This document shows positions 29,063 through 39,978 of a stretch of 64,000 nucleotides of DNA, piece after piece (within the stretch, counting starts at the first letter, position 1; the number at the start of each line of letters is the position of its first letter). This DNA is from Streptomyces cellostaticus (GTDB taxonomy: Bacteria; Actinomycetota; Actinomycetes; Streptomycetales; Streptomycetaceae). The notes beneath the pieces are model-generated. The model had not been told where the DNA came from, did no database searches, and worked only from the letters and a program-made list of their open reading frames with translations. A program made the translations under genes and the position numbers. The stretch spans positions 1-64,000 of the forward strand of contig NZ_JALLIN010000002.1 of NCBI RefSeq assembly GCF_023630175.1, read 5' to 3'.

Positions 29063-30445
29063 TCAGGAGGCCTTGGCCTTCTCGCCGCTCTTGCTCGCGG
29101 CGGCGACCGGGGCCGGCTTGGCGGCCTCGTAGAACTCCTCGCGCGGGTTCTCCATGGCGCCCAGGGAGACGACCTCGCGCTTGAGGAACATGCCGAGGGT
29201 CCAGTCGGCGAAGACGCGGATCTTGCGGTTCCAGGTCGGCATCGCCATGCCGTGGTAGCCACGGTGCATGTACCAGGCGAGGCGGCCCTTGAGCTTGATC
29301 TTCATCTTGCCCATGACGATCATCGCCACGCCCTTGTGCAGGCCGAGACCGGCCACCGCACCCTTGTTGGCGTGCTCGTACTCCTTCTGCGGGAAGCCGC
29401 GCATACCGGAGATCACGTTGTCGCCGAGGGCACGGGCCTGACGCAGGGCGTGCTGGGCGTTCGGCGGGCACCAGGCGTTCTCGTTGCCGGCCTTGCGGCC
29501 GACGAGGTCCGGGACCTGGGCGTTGTCGCCGGCGGCCCAGATGTAGTCGGTGCCCTTGACCTGGAGCGTGGGCTCGCAGTCGACGTGGCCGCGCGGGCCG
29601 AGGGGCAGACCGAAGCGGGCGAGGGCCGGGTTCGGCTTGACGCCGGCGGTCCAGACGATCGTGTTGGAGTCGACCTCGAGCCCGTTCTTCAGCACGACGT
29701 GGCCGTCGACGCAGGAGTCCATGGAGGTGGAGAGGTAGATCTCCACGCCGCGGCTCTCCAGGTGCTCCTTGCCGTACTGGCCGAGCTTGGGGCCGACCTC
29801 GGGGAGGATCTTGTCGGCGGCGTCGACGAGGACGAACCGCATGTCCTCGCGGGAGACGTTCTTGTAGTACTTGGCCGCGTCCCGAGCCATGTCCTCGACC
29901 TCGCCGATGGTCTCCGCGCCCGCGAAGCCACCGCCGATGAAGACGAAGGTGAGCGCCCGGCGGCGGATCTCCTCGTCGGTCGTGGAGTCGGCCTTGTCGA
30001 GCTGCTCCAGGACGTGGTTGCGCAGGCCGATGGACTCCTCGATGCCCTTCATGCCGATGCCCTGCTCGGCCAGGCCGGGGATCGGGAAGGTGCGGGAGAC
30101 CGCGCCCATCGCGATGACCAGGTAGTCGAAGGGCAGCTCGTACGCCTCGCCCACGAGGGGGGCGATCGTGGCGACCTTGCGGTCCTGGTCGATGGTGGTG
30201 ACCCGGCCGGTGAGGACCTCCGCCTTCGGCAGCACGCGTCGCAGCGGGACGACGACATGCCGAGGGGAGATGCTGCCGGCGGCGGCTTCGGGGAGGAAGG
30301 GCTGGTAGGTCATGTACGACCGGGGGTCGACGACCGTGACGGTCGCCTCGCCGTAGCGCATCTTCTTGAGGATGCGCCGAGCTGCGTACAGGCCTACGTA
30401 CCCACCGCCTACTACGAGGATCCTGGGACGCTCCGTGGTGCTCAT
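29063..30445 (-). CDS. ndh: type II NADH dehydrogenase (NDH-2)
   Basis: NDH-2 passes electrons from NADH to menaquinone without proton pumping. The 460-residue flavoprotein has the FAD-binding VVGGGYVGLYAARRI near the N-terminus, the NADH-binding FIGGGFAGAET (about 170-180) and YIWAAGDNAQVPD (C-terminal FAD motif), with an amphipathic C-terminus and a Lys-rich tail. I start at ATG 30443-30445, the first start that fits the FAD motif; its ribosome-binding site is weak. The 462-base upstream region carries three Rex-like palindromes, so NADH/NAD+-dependent control is likely. Confidence 0.93.
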   Translation of the reverse strand: MSTTERPRILVVGGGYVGLYAARRILKKMRYGEATVTVVDPRSYMTYQPFLPEAAAGSISPRHVVVPLRRVLPKAEVLTGRVTTIDQDRKVATIAPLVGEAYELPFDYLVIAMGAVSRTFPIPGLAEQGIGMKGIEESIGLRNHVLEQLDKADSTTDEEIRRRALTFVFIGGGFAGAETIGEVEDMARDAAKYYKNVSREDMRFVLVDAADKILPEVGPKLGQYGKEHLESRGVEIYLSTSMDSCVDGHVVLKNGLEVDSNTIVWTAGVKPNPALARFGLPLGPRGHVDCEPTLQVKGTDYIWAAGDNAQVPDLVGRKAGNENAWCPPNAQHALRQARALGDNVISGMRGFPQKEYEHANKGAVAGLGLHKGVAMIVMGKMKIKLKGRLAWYMHRGYHGMAMPTWNRKIRVFADWTLGMFLKREVVSLGAMENPREEFYEAAKPAPVAAASKSGEKAKAS

Positions 30446-30480
30446 GGCATCGAGTATCCACCCGGCCCAGGGGGGCTGCT

Positions 30481-30496
30481 CGTGCGCCCCTTCACA
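30481..30496. promoter_or_regulatory. Rex-like half operator proximal to ndh
   Basis: CGTGCG-CCCC-TTCACA matches the Rex consensus TGTGAA-N4-TTCACA well in one arm only. It lies 35 bases upstream of the ndh start codon. Confidence 0.35.
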
Positions 30497-30684
30497 AGCT
30501 CCCGCACACCCTGTGCTAAACTCCGCGGCTCGCGTGACGCAGGTCATGCCCCGCCCCTGGAACCACGGGGCGGTCTGACCCGTTGTCAAGGCCGCGTGAG
30601 CTGCCTCTCTGTCGATTCAGGACATCCGCCAGGAGCCGTGGACACCCTCGGGACGCCTCCCCTCGACCTCTCGTGCGCCCACCA

Positions 30685-30700
30685 TCTGAACATGTTCAAA
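30685..30700. promoter_or_regulatory. Rex-like operator, middle site
   Basis: TCTGAA-CATG-TTCAAA matches each arm of the Rex consensus (TGTGAA-N4-TTCACA) in 5 of 6 positions with the right 4-base centre. It holds a perfect TGAACATGTTCA palindrome. Confidence 0.45.
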
Positions 30701-30764
30701 CGGCAGATGAACCCCCGGAAGGGCCAACCGGCCCCGTTTCCCGGCCGAACGGGACGGAATTCCT

Positions 30765-30780
30765 TGTGAAGAACTTCACG
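30765..30780. promoter_or_regulatory. Rex-like operator, distal site
   Basis: TGTGAA-GAAC-TTCACG matches 11 of 12 arm positions of the Rex (redox-sensing repressor) consensus as known from S. coelicolor. It lies 320 bases before the ndh start. The rest of the 462-base gap holds no gene I can support. Confidence 0.6.
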
Positions 30781-30907
30781 AACTTTCCCGACGGGGTGTC
30801 GCCGGAGGTGCCGAACGGCTCGCTCACACGTTGTCCGAGCTGCTCAACAGAGGCTACTTGCCAGTAGCATCCACTGGGAAGGGCCCCCGGGGAAAGGGCG
30901 TCGACCG

Positions 30908-31246
30908 TCAGGGGACCGACGGGACGATGCCGGCGGTCCCGGAGGTCACGGCACCACGACCCGCGCCGCGCCGAAGGCGCTGCCGCTGTGCCGCCGTGGT
31001 GAACCGGAACGCGTACCCCAGCCAGTGGGCGTCCTCGGCCGGTCGAAGCGCCACGCAGCCCGCGAACATGCCGGCCACTTCGATCACCCAGGTGTGTGCC
31101 GGGTCGAATCCGTCCCGCAGCCGCTGCCGCACCCGCTGCTCGTCGTACCGCCCGAGCCGTTCCAGATCCGCCCGCAGTACCGCGGCGCGCAACTCGGCCA
31201 CCGCTTCGACGTCCGACGTCGACGCCTGCCGAATATCCCTCGCCAT
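30908..31246 (-). pseudogene. truncated GNAT-like acetyltransferase fragment
   Basis: The 112-residue product starts like a GNAT protein (IRQASTSDVEAVAELRAAVL, then WVIEVAGMFAGCVALRPAE, residues 53-71) but ends before motif A, the acetyl-CoA pyrophosphate-binding loop. After HWL (residues 73-75) the sequence becomes Arg/Gly-rich and unlike GNATs, and I found no continuation in the other two frames. So it is either a decayed 3' end or a short derivative with a new tail. It follows ppx with a 5-base gap and no good ribosome-binding site. Confidence 0.55.
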
Positions 31247-31251
31247 GATCG

Positions 31252-32223
31252 TCAGTCGCCCTGCTTATCCTCCTCGGCCTCTTCCGCCGCTTTGAACGCG
31301 ATCCCGTCGAGGATGTCGTGCTCGCTCACCACGACCTCCTCGGCCCCGGCCCGCTCCATGATCGCGAGCAGCACGAGGGCGCCCGCGCCGATCACGTCGA
31401 CCCGGCCCGGGTGCATGGAGGGGATCGCCGCGCGCTCGGCGTGCGTGGAGTGCAGCAGCTCGTGCGTGATCTCGCGGACGCGCTCCCGTGTGACGAGGGA
31501 GTGGTGGATGCGCGCGGAGTCGTACTCGGGCAGCCCCTGCGCGATCGCCGACACGGTGGTGACCGAGCCCGCCAGGCCCACCAGGGTGCGGGCCTCGCGC
31601 AGCGGAACCGTGCGCTCGGCGAGGTCGAGGGCGGCCTCCACGTCCGCCCTCATGGCCGCGATCCGCTCCTCGGTGGGCGGATCGACGACCTCGCCCTCGT
31701 GCACGAGGTGCCGTTCGGTCATCCGCACGCAGCCGACGTCCACGGACCGCGCCGCCCGTACGTGGTCGCCGCCGACGACGAACTCGGTGGAGCCGCCGCC
31801 GATGTCCACGACGAGGTAGGGGCGGGGCAGGTGGTCGCGGCCCCTGAGTTCGTTGGTCGCGCCGGTGAAGGAGAACTCGGCCTCCTGCTCGCCGGTGACG
31901 ACCTCGGGCTCGACGCCGAGGATGTCGACGACACCGCGCACGAAGTCGTCCCGGTTCTCGGCGTCCCGGGAGGCGGAGGTGGCCACGAAGCGGATCCTCC
32001 GCACGCCGTGCTCCCTGATGACCTCGGCGTACTCGCGGCAGGCCGCGAAGGTCCGCTCCAGCGCCTCGGGGGCGAGCCGGCCGGTGCGGTCGACGCCCTG
32101 GCCGAGCCGCACGATCGTCATCCGCCGGTCCAGCTCGACGAGTTCACCGGTCGCCGGATCGGCGTCGGCGACCAGCAGGCGGATGGAGTTCGTACCGCAG
32201 TCGACGGCGGCCACGCGGGTCAC
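31252..32223 (-). CDS. exopolyphosphatase / guanosine pentaphosphatase family (Ppx/GppA)
   Basis: The 323-residue protein is a short, single-core Ppx/GppA phosphatase: phosphate-1 motif AAVDCGTNSIRLLVAD at the N-terminus and the second ATP-site motif LVVDIGGGSTEFVVGG (about 135-150), with a late GAGALVLLAIM adenosine-loop segment. It hydrolyses polyphosphate and/or pppGpp; which is not decidable from sequence. The GTG start overlaps the DUF501 stop as GTGA, so the two are coupled. This enolase, DivIC, DUF501, Ppx order is common in actinobacteria. Confidence 0.9.
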   Translation of the reverse strand: MTRVAAVDCGTNSIRLLVADADPATGELVELDRRMTIVRLGQGVDRTGRLAPEALERTFAACREYAEVIREHGVRRIRFVATSASRDAENRDDFVRGVVDILGVEPEVVTGEQEAEFSFTGATNELRGRDHLPRPYLVVDIGGGSTEFVVGGDHVRAARSVDVGCVRMTERHLVHEGEVVDPPTEERIAAMRADVEAALDLAERTVPLREARTLVGLAGSVTTVSAIAQGLPEYDSARIHHSLVTRERVREITHELLHSTHAERAAIPSMHPGRVDVIGAGALVLLAIMERAGAEEVVVSEHDILDGIAFKAAEEAEEDKQGD

Positions 32224-32759
32224 TTCTCGTCCTCCCCGGCCGGCCCGCACGGCGTCACGCACGGTCCCTTGCCCCACCACTCGGGGAGCATCGCGATCGC
32301 CTCGTCGCCGAGCGGGTTGACGCCCGGCCCGGCGGCCAGCGAGTGGGCCACCAGCACGTGCAGGCACTTCACCCGGTCCGGCATGCCGCCGGCGCTCGGG
32401 AAGCCCGCCAGCACCTCGATCTCGTCCCGGCGCCGGATGTAGTCCTCGTGGGCGGCCCGGTAGGCGGCGGCCAGCTCCGGGTCGGTCCCCAGCCGCTCGG
32501 TCATCTCCTTCATGACGCCGTCCGCCTCCAGCGTGCCGATCGCCGAGTTGGCGCGCGGGCACGTCAGGTAGTACGTCGTCGGGAAGGGCGTGCCGTCGGG
32601 CAGCCGGGGCGCCGTCTCCACGACGTCCGGCTGACCGCAGGGGCAGCGGTGCGCGATGGCCCGCAGGCCGCGCGGCGGGCGGCCCAGCTGCTGCTTGAAG
32701 GCCTCGACGTCCGCGTCGGTGGGCTCGGTGCGCGGAGTGGGCGGCGGAGGCGTGTCCAT
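32220..32759 (-). CDS. DUF501-family protein
   Basis: This 179-residue protein belongs to DUF501, conserved in actinobacteria next to enolase, DivIC and Ppx. Visible landmarks are a proline-rich N-terminus, HRCPCGQPDVVETAPRLPDG with a CxC pair, FPTTYYLTCPRANSAIG and GMPDRVKCLHVLVAHSLAAG. The conserved cysteines and histidines might bind a metal, but no function is established for the family to my knowledge. It is translationally coupled to ppx downstream. Confidence 0.85.
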   Translation of the reverse strand: MDTPPPPTPRTEPTDADVEAFKQQLGRPPRGLRAIAHRCPCGQPDVVETAPRLPDGTPFPTTYYLTCPRANSAIGTLEADGVMKEMTERLGTDPELAAAYRAAHEDYIRRRDEIEVLAGFPSAGGMPDRVKCLHVLVAHSLAAGPGVNPLGDEAIAMLPEWWGKGPCVTPCGPAGEDEK

Positions 32760-32788
32760 GACTGCTTTCAGGGTGGCTTTCTGTCGGT

Positions 32789-32850
32789 GGCCGGCCCGCG
32801 GGCCGGTTACTGGTGGCGGCCGGTGACCGGCCGGGAGCGGGTCACCGGCC
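32789..32850. repeat. tandem GC-rich hairpins between the DivIC-like and DUF501 genes
   Basis: CCGGCCCGCGGGCCGG (from about 32790) is followed by GGCCGGTGACC/GGTCACCGGCC (11-base arms, 32818-32850) and a further CCGGTCAC. They could attenuate or stabilise the operon transcript between the two genes. Confidence 0.5.
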
Positions 32851-32859
32851 GGGATCCGG

Positions 32860-33336
32860 TCACTGGTCGGAGGCGTCGGCCTTGTCGACCCCGTCCCAGA
32901 CGTTCGCGTACCAGGGCCGGTGGGCGGCCCCGAGGTCGGCGCGGGACTGCTTGGCCCCGCCCGGGTCGATGACGACGTAGCCGGTCTCCCCGGGCATCAC
33001 GTAGTGCAGCCGGCGCCGGATCTGCTGCTCGGCGTAGGCGTCGTCCTGCCAGCGTGCCTTGAGGTCACGCAGTTGTTCGACGCGCTGCCGGGCCTGCCCC
33101 CGCTCCCGCCGGAGGTCGGAGATCTCGGCCCGCTGGGAGACGTACTGCCGCATCGGGTAGGCGAGGGCCACGATCAGTGAGCACAGCACCAGAGCCAGCA
33201 GGGCCGCGCGGCCGGTGAGCCGCGAGCGGCGGGCCTGCCGCTTGGTCTGGGAGCGGTAGACCCGGGCCGCGGTCTGCTCGCCGAGCGCCCGAAGCCGGGT
33301 CGTGGTGGAGAAACGGTCCCGGTCCTTGACGGCCAT
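32860..33336 (-). CDS. divIC: septum formation initiator (DivIC/FtsB-like)
   Basis: The 158-residue bitopic membrane protein has a basic cytoplasmic N-terminus (about 1-43), one membrane helix (ALLALVLCSLIVALAYPM, about 44-62) and an extracellular coiled coil (EISDLRRERGQARQRVEQLR). The conserved LHYVMPGETGYVVIDP (about 110-125) is typical of DivIC/FtsB. DivIC partners FtsL and FtsQ in the divisome; in Streptomyces it supports sporulation septation. It lies between enolase and DUF501, the usual actinobacterial position. Confidence 0.88.
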   Translation of the reverse strand: MAVKDRDRFSTTTRLRALGEQTAARVYRSQTKRQARRSRLTGRAALLALVLCSLIVALAYPMRQYVSQRAEISDLRRERGQARQRVEQLRDLKARWQDDAYAEQQIRRRLHYVMPGETGYVVIDPGGAKQSRADLGAAHRPWYANVWDGVDKADASDQ

Positions 33337-33458
33337 CTGGCTCTCCGCCTCCCCTTCCACGTGCGTACGTCCCCGCACACGGTACGGGACCGGGTACGGG
33401 GACGTACGTACGACTGGCTGATACCCGGGCCGTCCCGTACGGACCGGCCCGGTGGAGG

Positions 33459-35793
<2,335 letters not shown>

Positions 35794-35796
35794 TCA

Positions 35797-35998
35797 CCGA
35801 CGCCTGCGAGGTGAGCTGTCGGGTTCGGGCCGGTTGAGTTGCCCGGCCGCGGGCCCGCTCTCACGGGCCGCGGCTCCACCCCTAGCCGGTTCCGGCGCGA
35901 ACGCAGGTTCCGGCACTTACCTTGGGTCCCCCGCTCCTGCCTACGGCGCATGACGCGACGACTGTTCCCGGGCGGCCGCTGGCAGGATTCGGCGTTGC
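35797..35998 (-). promoter_or_regulatory. ydaO-type (c-di-AMP) riboswitch upstream of rpfA
   Basis: The minus-strand leader carries ydaO-class signatures: GCCGAATCCTGCC at its 5' side (35981-35993), AGGGGTGGAGCC (35872-35883) and GAACCCGACAGCTCACC near the 3' end (35810-35827), with G/C-rich pairing segments between. It ends about 15 bases before the rpfA ATG. In Streptomyces such switches precede rpf-type cell-wall hydrolase genes and turn them off when c-di-AMP is high. Confidence 0.85.
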
Positions 35999-36033
35999 GA
36001 CGGCCGGGGCTCGTGGTGACGAGCGGTCATGAC

Positions 36034-36061
36034 CGTAGACAGGCGATCGAGGGAATTTCAA
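36034..36061 (-). promoter_or_regulatory. candidate rpfA promoter
   Basis: On the minus strand TTGAAA (36056-36061) and TCTACG (36034-36039) are 16 bases apart, just upstream of the riboswitch 5' end. A pattern call. Confidence 0.4.
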
Positions 36062-36134
36062 AGACGATCAGGGCTTCTGAGACTCATCCCACACTTTCAC
36101 CGAATCGGACATCCGTCGGCAATTCGGGCGCCAA

Positions 36135-37190
36135 CTACCGCTGCTTTTGGCCCGTTTCGCTACCGACTTCCAGGGTCTGACCGGCGGAGATGTGGTTCGG
36201 GTCGGTTCCGACGACCTTCTCGTTCCGGGCATAGAGCCCGTGCCATCCGCCGTCCACGTCAAGGGAGTCGGCGATGGAGGCGAGGGTGTCGCCCTCGCGC
36301 ACGGTGTAGGTGTCCGCCCCCGGGGAGGCGTGCCTGCCCGACGAGAGGGCGTTCTGACCGCTTGTCACGCTTTCGTCCGCACTGTCACCGCGGTGACGTC
36401 CGCCACTGCTCAGCGCTCCGGTGTCGACGAGGTTCCAAGAACCGGCACTCTGCCATGAATTGTCCGACTCCTCCACGACCGGATCGGGAGTCGCGGAGCC
36501 GCCTCCCCGCGGCCCCTCGGTGCGCGGGGAGGCCGATTTGTCGGACTTGGGAGTTTCGACCCCCTTGTCCGCCCCCTTGCCCGCACCCTCGGAACCGGCA
36601 CTCTCGCCCGTGTCCGGGGACGGTTCGCCGGCCGGGTCCGGGGCGGGCTCGGACGGAGAGGTGGAGTCCGGCAGATCGGACGAGTCGGACTCATCGGTGG
36701 AACCGGACGATTGCGTGGAGCCGCCCGCCCCGCCGGACCGGCCCTTGCCCGAGTCGGACTTCCCGGAGCCCCCGACGCCCGTGTCGACGCCCGTGTCGAC
36801 GTCCAGGGAGCCGGAGTCGGAGGTCAGGCCGGAGAGCAGGGCGCAGGTGGCCCAGGGCGTGGTGCCCTTGTCCGCGAGGATCTTCTCGGCGACCGAGATC
36901 TGCTGCGAGCGGCTGGCCTGGTCGGCGGTCGCCGCGTACTTCGTGCCGCCGTAGGCGTGCCAGTCGTCCTGGGAGATCTGCAGTCCGCCGTAGTACCCGT
37001 TGCCCGTGTCGGCGCTCCAGGACCCGCCGCTCTCGCAATCCGCGACCTTGTCCCAGGTGGTGCCGTCGGCCGCGTTGGCGCTCGCGGCGCCGAGAAGGGG
37101 GATGGCGATGGCGGAGCCGGTCACTCCTGCCGCGACGAGAAGAGCCGGAGCCTGACGGGGGCGACGGTGACGACCGTTCCCGGAGAGCAT
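36135..37190 (-). CDS. rpfC: resuscitation-promoting factor-like secreted protein (Rpf domain + LysM)
   Basis: The 351-residue exported protein has a signal peptide (cleavage near residue 41, ASANAAD), an Rpf domain (about 42-118; catalytic Glu in DKVADCESGGSWS, ending TPWATCALL) and a 170-residue Ser/Asp/Gly-rich linker with a DTGVDTGVGG repeat. A C-terminal LysM (DTYTVREGDTLASIADSL) follows. It is a tandem paralogue of rpfA, and the pair matches S. coelicolor rpfA-rpfC. No ydaO switch precedes it. I use the ATG at 37188-37190; an in-frame upstream ATG gives no signal peptide. Confidence 0.9.
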   Translation of the reverse strand: MLSGNGRHRRPRQAPALLVAAGVTGSAIAIPLLGAASANAADGTTWDKVADCESGGSWSADTGNGYYGGLQISQDDWHAYGGTKYAATADQASRSQQISVAEKILADKGTTPWATCALLSGLTSDSGSLDVDTGVDTGVGGSGKSDSGKGRSGGAGGSTQSSGSTDESDSSDLPDSTSPSEPAPDPAGEPSPDTGESAGSEGAGKGADKGVETPKSDKSASPRTEGPRGGGSATPDPVVEESDNSWQSAGSWNLVDTGALSSGGRHRGDSADESVTSGQNALSSGRHASPGADTYTVREGDTLASIADSLDVDGGWHGLYARNEKVVGTDPNHISAGQTLEVGSETGQKQR

Positions 37191-37332
37191 GCGGAAGCCT
37201 TTCGTGCGACAGCGGGACCGGCGCGGCGAGTGACACTCGGGCCGCGCTGATGGGTGAACGTATAGGCATACGATCACTTGTCACAAGTTCATGCCGCACA
37301 GATCACGTGAAGATCACAGAGTGGGCCGCGCG

Positions 37333-38628
37333 TCAGGTCCGGGACGGCACGGCCCGCTCCGCGGCCGGGGTGAACTCCACGGGCAGCGTGCGCAGCCCGC
37401 GCATGATGAGCCCGCCGCGCCAGCGCAGATCGGCCGGATCGGCCGCCAGCCGCAGGTCGGGCAGGCGGGTGAGGAGCGTGGCGAGCGCGGTCCGGCCCTC
37501 CAGCCGGGCGAGCGGGGCGCCGAGGCAGTAGTGGATGCCGTGGCCGTAGCCGAGGTGCTGGTTGTCCCCGCGGGCGAGGTCGAGGGCGTCGGGGTCGGCG
37601 AACCGCTCCGGGTCCCGGTCGGCGGCGGCGAGGACCACGAGCACCGGGTCCCCGGCCGCGATGTCCCGCCCGCCGAGGGTGAGCGGCCGGGTCGCGAACC
37701 GCCAGGTGGCCAGCTCGACCGGGCCGTCGTAGCGGAGCAGTTCCTCGACACCGGTCTCGAGCAGGCCCTGCTCGCCGCGGGCGAGGGAGTCCTGCAGCCG
37801 GTGGCGCTGCTCGGGGTGGGTGAGCAGGGCGTAGGTGCCGTTGCCGATGAGGTTGACGGTCGTCTCGAAGCCGGCGAACAGAAGGATGAAGGCCATCGCG
37901 GCGGCCTCGTTCTCGGTGAGGTGCTCGCCGTGGTCGGAGGCGCGGATGAGGCCGGAGATCAGGTCCTCACCCGGGGTGGGCTCGGCCGGCAGCGCCGCAC
38001 GCTTGCGGTGGATCAGCTCGGCGAGGTAGCCGCGCATCTTCTTCACCGACCGGGCGACCCCGCCCCGCGGGCCACCGCCGTGCCTGATCATCATCCCGGC
38101 CCAGTCGCGGAAGTCGTCCTGGTCCTCGCGCGGGACGCCCAGCAGGTCGCAGATGGCGTAGATGGGCAGCGGGAAGGCGAACTCGTGGATGAGGTCGGCG
38201 GAGCCCGTCCTCACGAAACGGTCGATGAGGTCGTCGGTCAGCTCCTGCACCCGGGGCGCGAACTCGGCGACCCGGCGGGGCGTGAACGCCTTGCTGACCA
38301 GTCTGCGCAGCCTGGTGTGGTCCGGCGGGTCGATGTTCAGCAGGTGCGTCATCAACTCGGCCTTGCGCTCGCCCGGGATACCGGTCTTCCCCTTGGCGTG
38401 CGCGGGCTCGTCGTGGTGCGCGGGGTTCTTGCTCAGCCGCTGGTCGGCGAGGGCCTGCCGGGCATCGGCGTACCGGGTGACCAGCCAGGCCTCGACCCCG
38501 CTGGGCAGCCGTGTCCGGCGCACCGGCTCGTGCTCGCGCAGCCAGGCGTAGGCGGGATAGGGGTCGGCGGCGAACTCCCAGGTGAACAGTTCCGGGGCGG
38601 TGCTGGGCGGGGCGGGCTGGTCGGTCAC
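37333..38628 (-). CDS. cytochrome P450 (CYP107-like)
   Basis: The 431-residue protein is a full bacterial P450: I-helix AFILLFAGFETTVNL (acid/alcohol pair replaced by E-T-T), K-helix EELLR and the heme loop GYGHGIHYCLGAPLARLE with the axial cysteine at residue 368. It should hydroxylate or epoxidise a small hydrophobic substrate using ferredoxin, but no ferredoxin gene adjoins. GTG start; AGGGA directly abuts it, so translation initiation may be weak. The preceding 214 bases (38629-38842) show no gene. Confidence 0.92.
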   Translation of the reverse strand: MTDQPAPPSTAPELFTWEFAADPYPAYAWLREHEPVRRTRLPSGVEAWLVTRYADARQALADQRLSKNPAHHDEPAHAKGKTGIPGERKAELMTHLLNIDPPDHTRLRRLVSKAFTPRRVAEFAPRVQELTDDLIDRFVRTGSADLIHEFAFPLPIYAICDLLGVPREDQDDFRDWAGMMIRHGGGPRGGVARSVKKMRGYLAELIHRKRAALPAEPTPGEDLISGLIRASDHGEHLTENEAAAMAFILLFAGFETTVNLIGNGTYALLTHPEQRHRLQDSLARGEQGLLETGVEELLRYDGPVELATWRFATRPLTLGGRDIAAGDPVLVVLAAADRDPERFADPDALDLARGDNQHLGYGHGIHYCLGAPLARLEGRTALATLLTRLPDLRLAADPADLRWRGGLIMRGLRTLPVEFTPAAERAVPSRT

Positions 38629-38842
38629 TCCCTGACGGTATCCGCAGCCGGGGCCCGCTCCACCCCGGCCGCCGCGTGAGCGACGGCGGCGGCCCGCGGG
38701 ATCCGGTGGCCGGCCCTCCCCGCGGCCCGGACGGAAGCGGGCGCGGCGTCGGCGTCACCGTGCCCGGCCGGCCCCGGGCGACGGGCAGGCGCCCCTCCCG
38801 CCGTGCGTCCCCGGGGAGCCCGGCGCCCGGCGTCGCGAGATG

Positions 38843-39814
38843 TCAGCTCTCGGCCGCCCGTATCGCGTCCCGGTACACCCGCGCCGCCGCCCGCAGGGCA
38901 GCCTCGGGGTCCACACCGTCGGCCTCCGCGCGGACCGCCAGGGCCAGCAGTTCGTAGCCGACGCCCTCGCCCTCGGGCAGTGCCACCTCCAGGCCCGCCG
39001 TGCGGGTACGGGAGGCGAGCTTGGCGGCGAGGGCCAGGCCGGGCTGGCCGAGGGGGACACCCTCGGTGACGGAGGTGCGCCGCTTCTCCTCGGCCTTGGT
39101 GCGCAGCCAGTGCTCCTTGACGTCCTCCGGGGTCTCGGCCGTCTCGTCGCCGAAGACGTGCGGGTGACGGTGGATCAGCTTGGCGACGATGCCGCCGGCC
39201 ACGTCGTCGACGGAGAACGGCGCCTGCGGGTCCTCCTCGGCGATGCGGGAGTGGAAGACGACCTGGAGCAGGACGTCCCCCAGTTCCTCGCGCAGTTCCT
39301 CCCGGTCGCCGGCCTCGATCGCCTCGACCAGTTCGTAGGCCTCCTCGATCCCGTACTTGGCCAGGCCCAGGTGGGTCTGCCGGGACGACCAGGGACATTC
39401 GGTACGGATGCGGTCCATGACCTGGACGAGGTCGAGGAGCCGGGCGCCGGGCAGGTCGTAGGAGGCGGGCAGCAGTTCCAGCTCGGGCATCCGGAACCGC
39501 CCGGAACCCGCGAGGCGGGCGAGGCCGTCGGTGAGGGCGGGCTCCCCCTCTCCCGTGGCCACGACCACCACGGTCCGCCCGCCCGCGCAGGAGTCGACCA
39601 GGTCCCGCGCGGTGGGCGACGCCTCCGCCACGGATATCCCGGCCTCCCGCAGATAGGGGAGCTGCGGATGGGCGCCGTCCGCGCACAGCACGGCGTCGGC
39701 GGCGCGCAGCGCCTGCCAGGCGGGCCAGGACAGCAGGCCGGGCGCGACACGGTGGCTGGTGGTGAGCAGGACGATGCGGCCGGGGGCGGCTTCGGGGCTG
39801 GTTGCGTTCACCAT
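38843..39814 (-). CDS. mazG: MazG-family nucleotide pyrophosphohydrolase with N-terminal methylase-like domain
   Basis: The 323-residue protein has a divergent tetrapyrrole-methylase-like region (residues 10-110, with VVVVATGEGEPALTDGLARL) and a MazG core (about 125-260): CPWSSRQTHLGLAKYGIEEAYELVEAIE with the EExxE metal motif, and EELREELGDVLLQVVFHSRI. MazG hydrolyses non-canonical NTPs. Start is ATG 39812-39814 or the adjoining GTG 39809-39811; neither has a strong site. A palindromic repeat separates it from the lipoprotein gene upstream. Confidence 0.9.
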   Translation of the reverse strand: MVNATSPEAAPGRIVLLTTSHRVAPGLLSWPAWQALRAADAVLCADGAHPQLPYLREAGISVAEASPTARDLVDSCAGGRTVVVVATGEGEPALTDGLARLAGSGRFRMPELELLPASYDLPGARLLDLVQVMDRIRTECPWSSRQTHLGLAKYGIEEAYELVEAIEAGDREELREELGDVLLQVVFHSRIAEEDPQAPFSVDDVAGGIVAKLIHRHPHVFGDETAETPEDVKEHWLRTKAEEKRRTSVTEGVPLGQPGLALAAKLASRTRTAGLEVALPEGEGVGYELLALAVRAEADGVDPEAALRAAARVYRDAIRAAES

Positions 39815-39978
39815 CCGAACGTAACCCACGGGGCGGAGGGACGTGATCGGTCGTCCACAGGGCCGGGAGTGAAGTCTGACCGTATGACCGGCCACTCTCC
39901 ACCGGCCCTCCACCGGCCCTCCGCCGCCCTCCGCCGTACCGTTCCCGCGACGCGGCGCGCGGCCACCGGCCGCCCGCC

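Noticed and set aside
30687-30698. TGAACATGTTCA read as a LexA/SOS box
   Set aside because: The spacing is 2 bases short of GAAC-N4-GTTC; it fits a Rex-like site better.
37191-37300. A second ydaO riboswitch upstream of rpfC
   Set aside because: The leader is too short and lacks the GACAGC and GCCGAA signatures.
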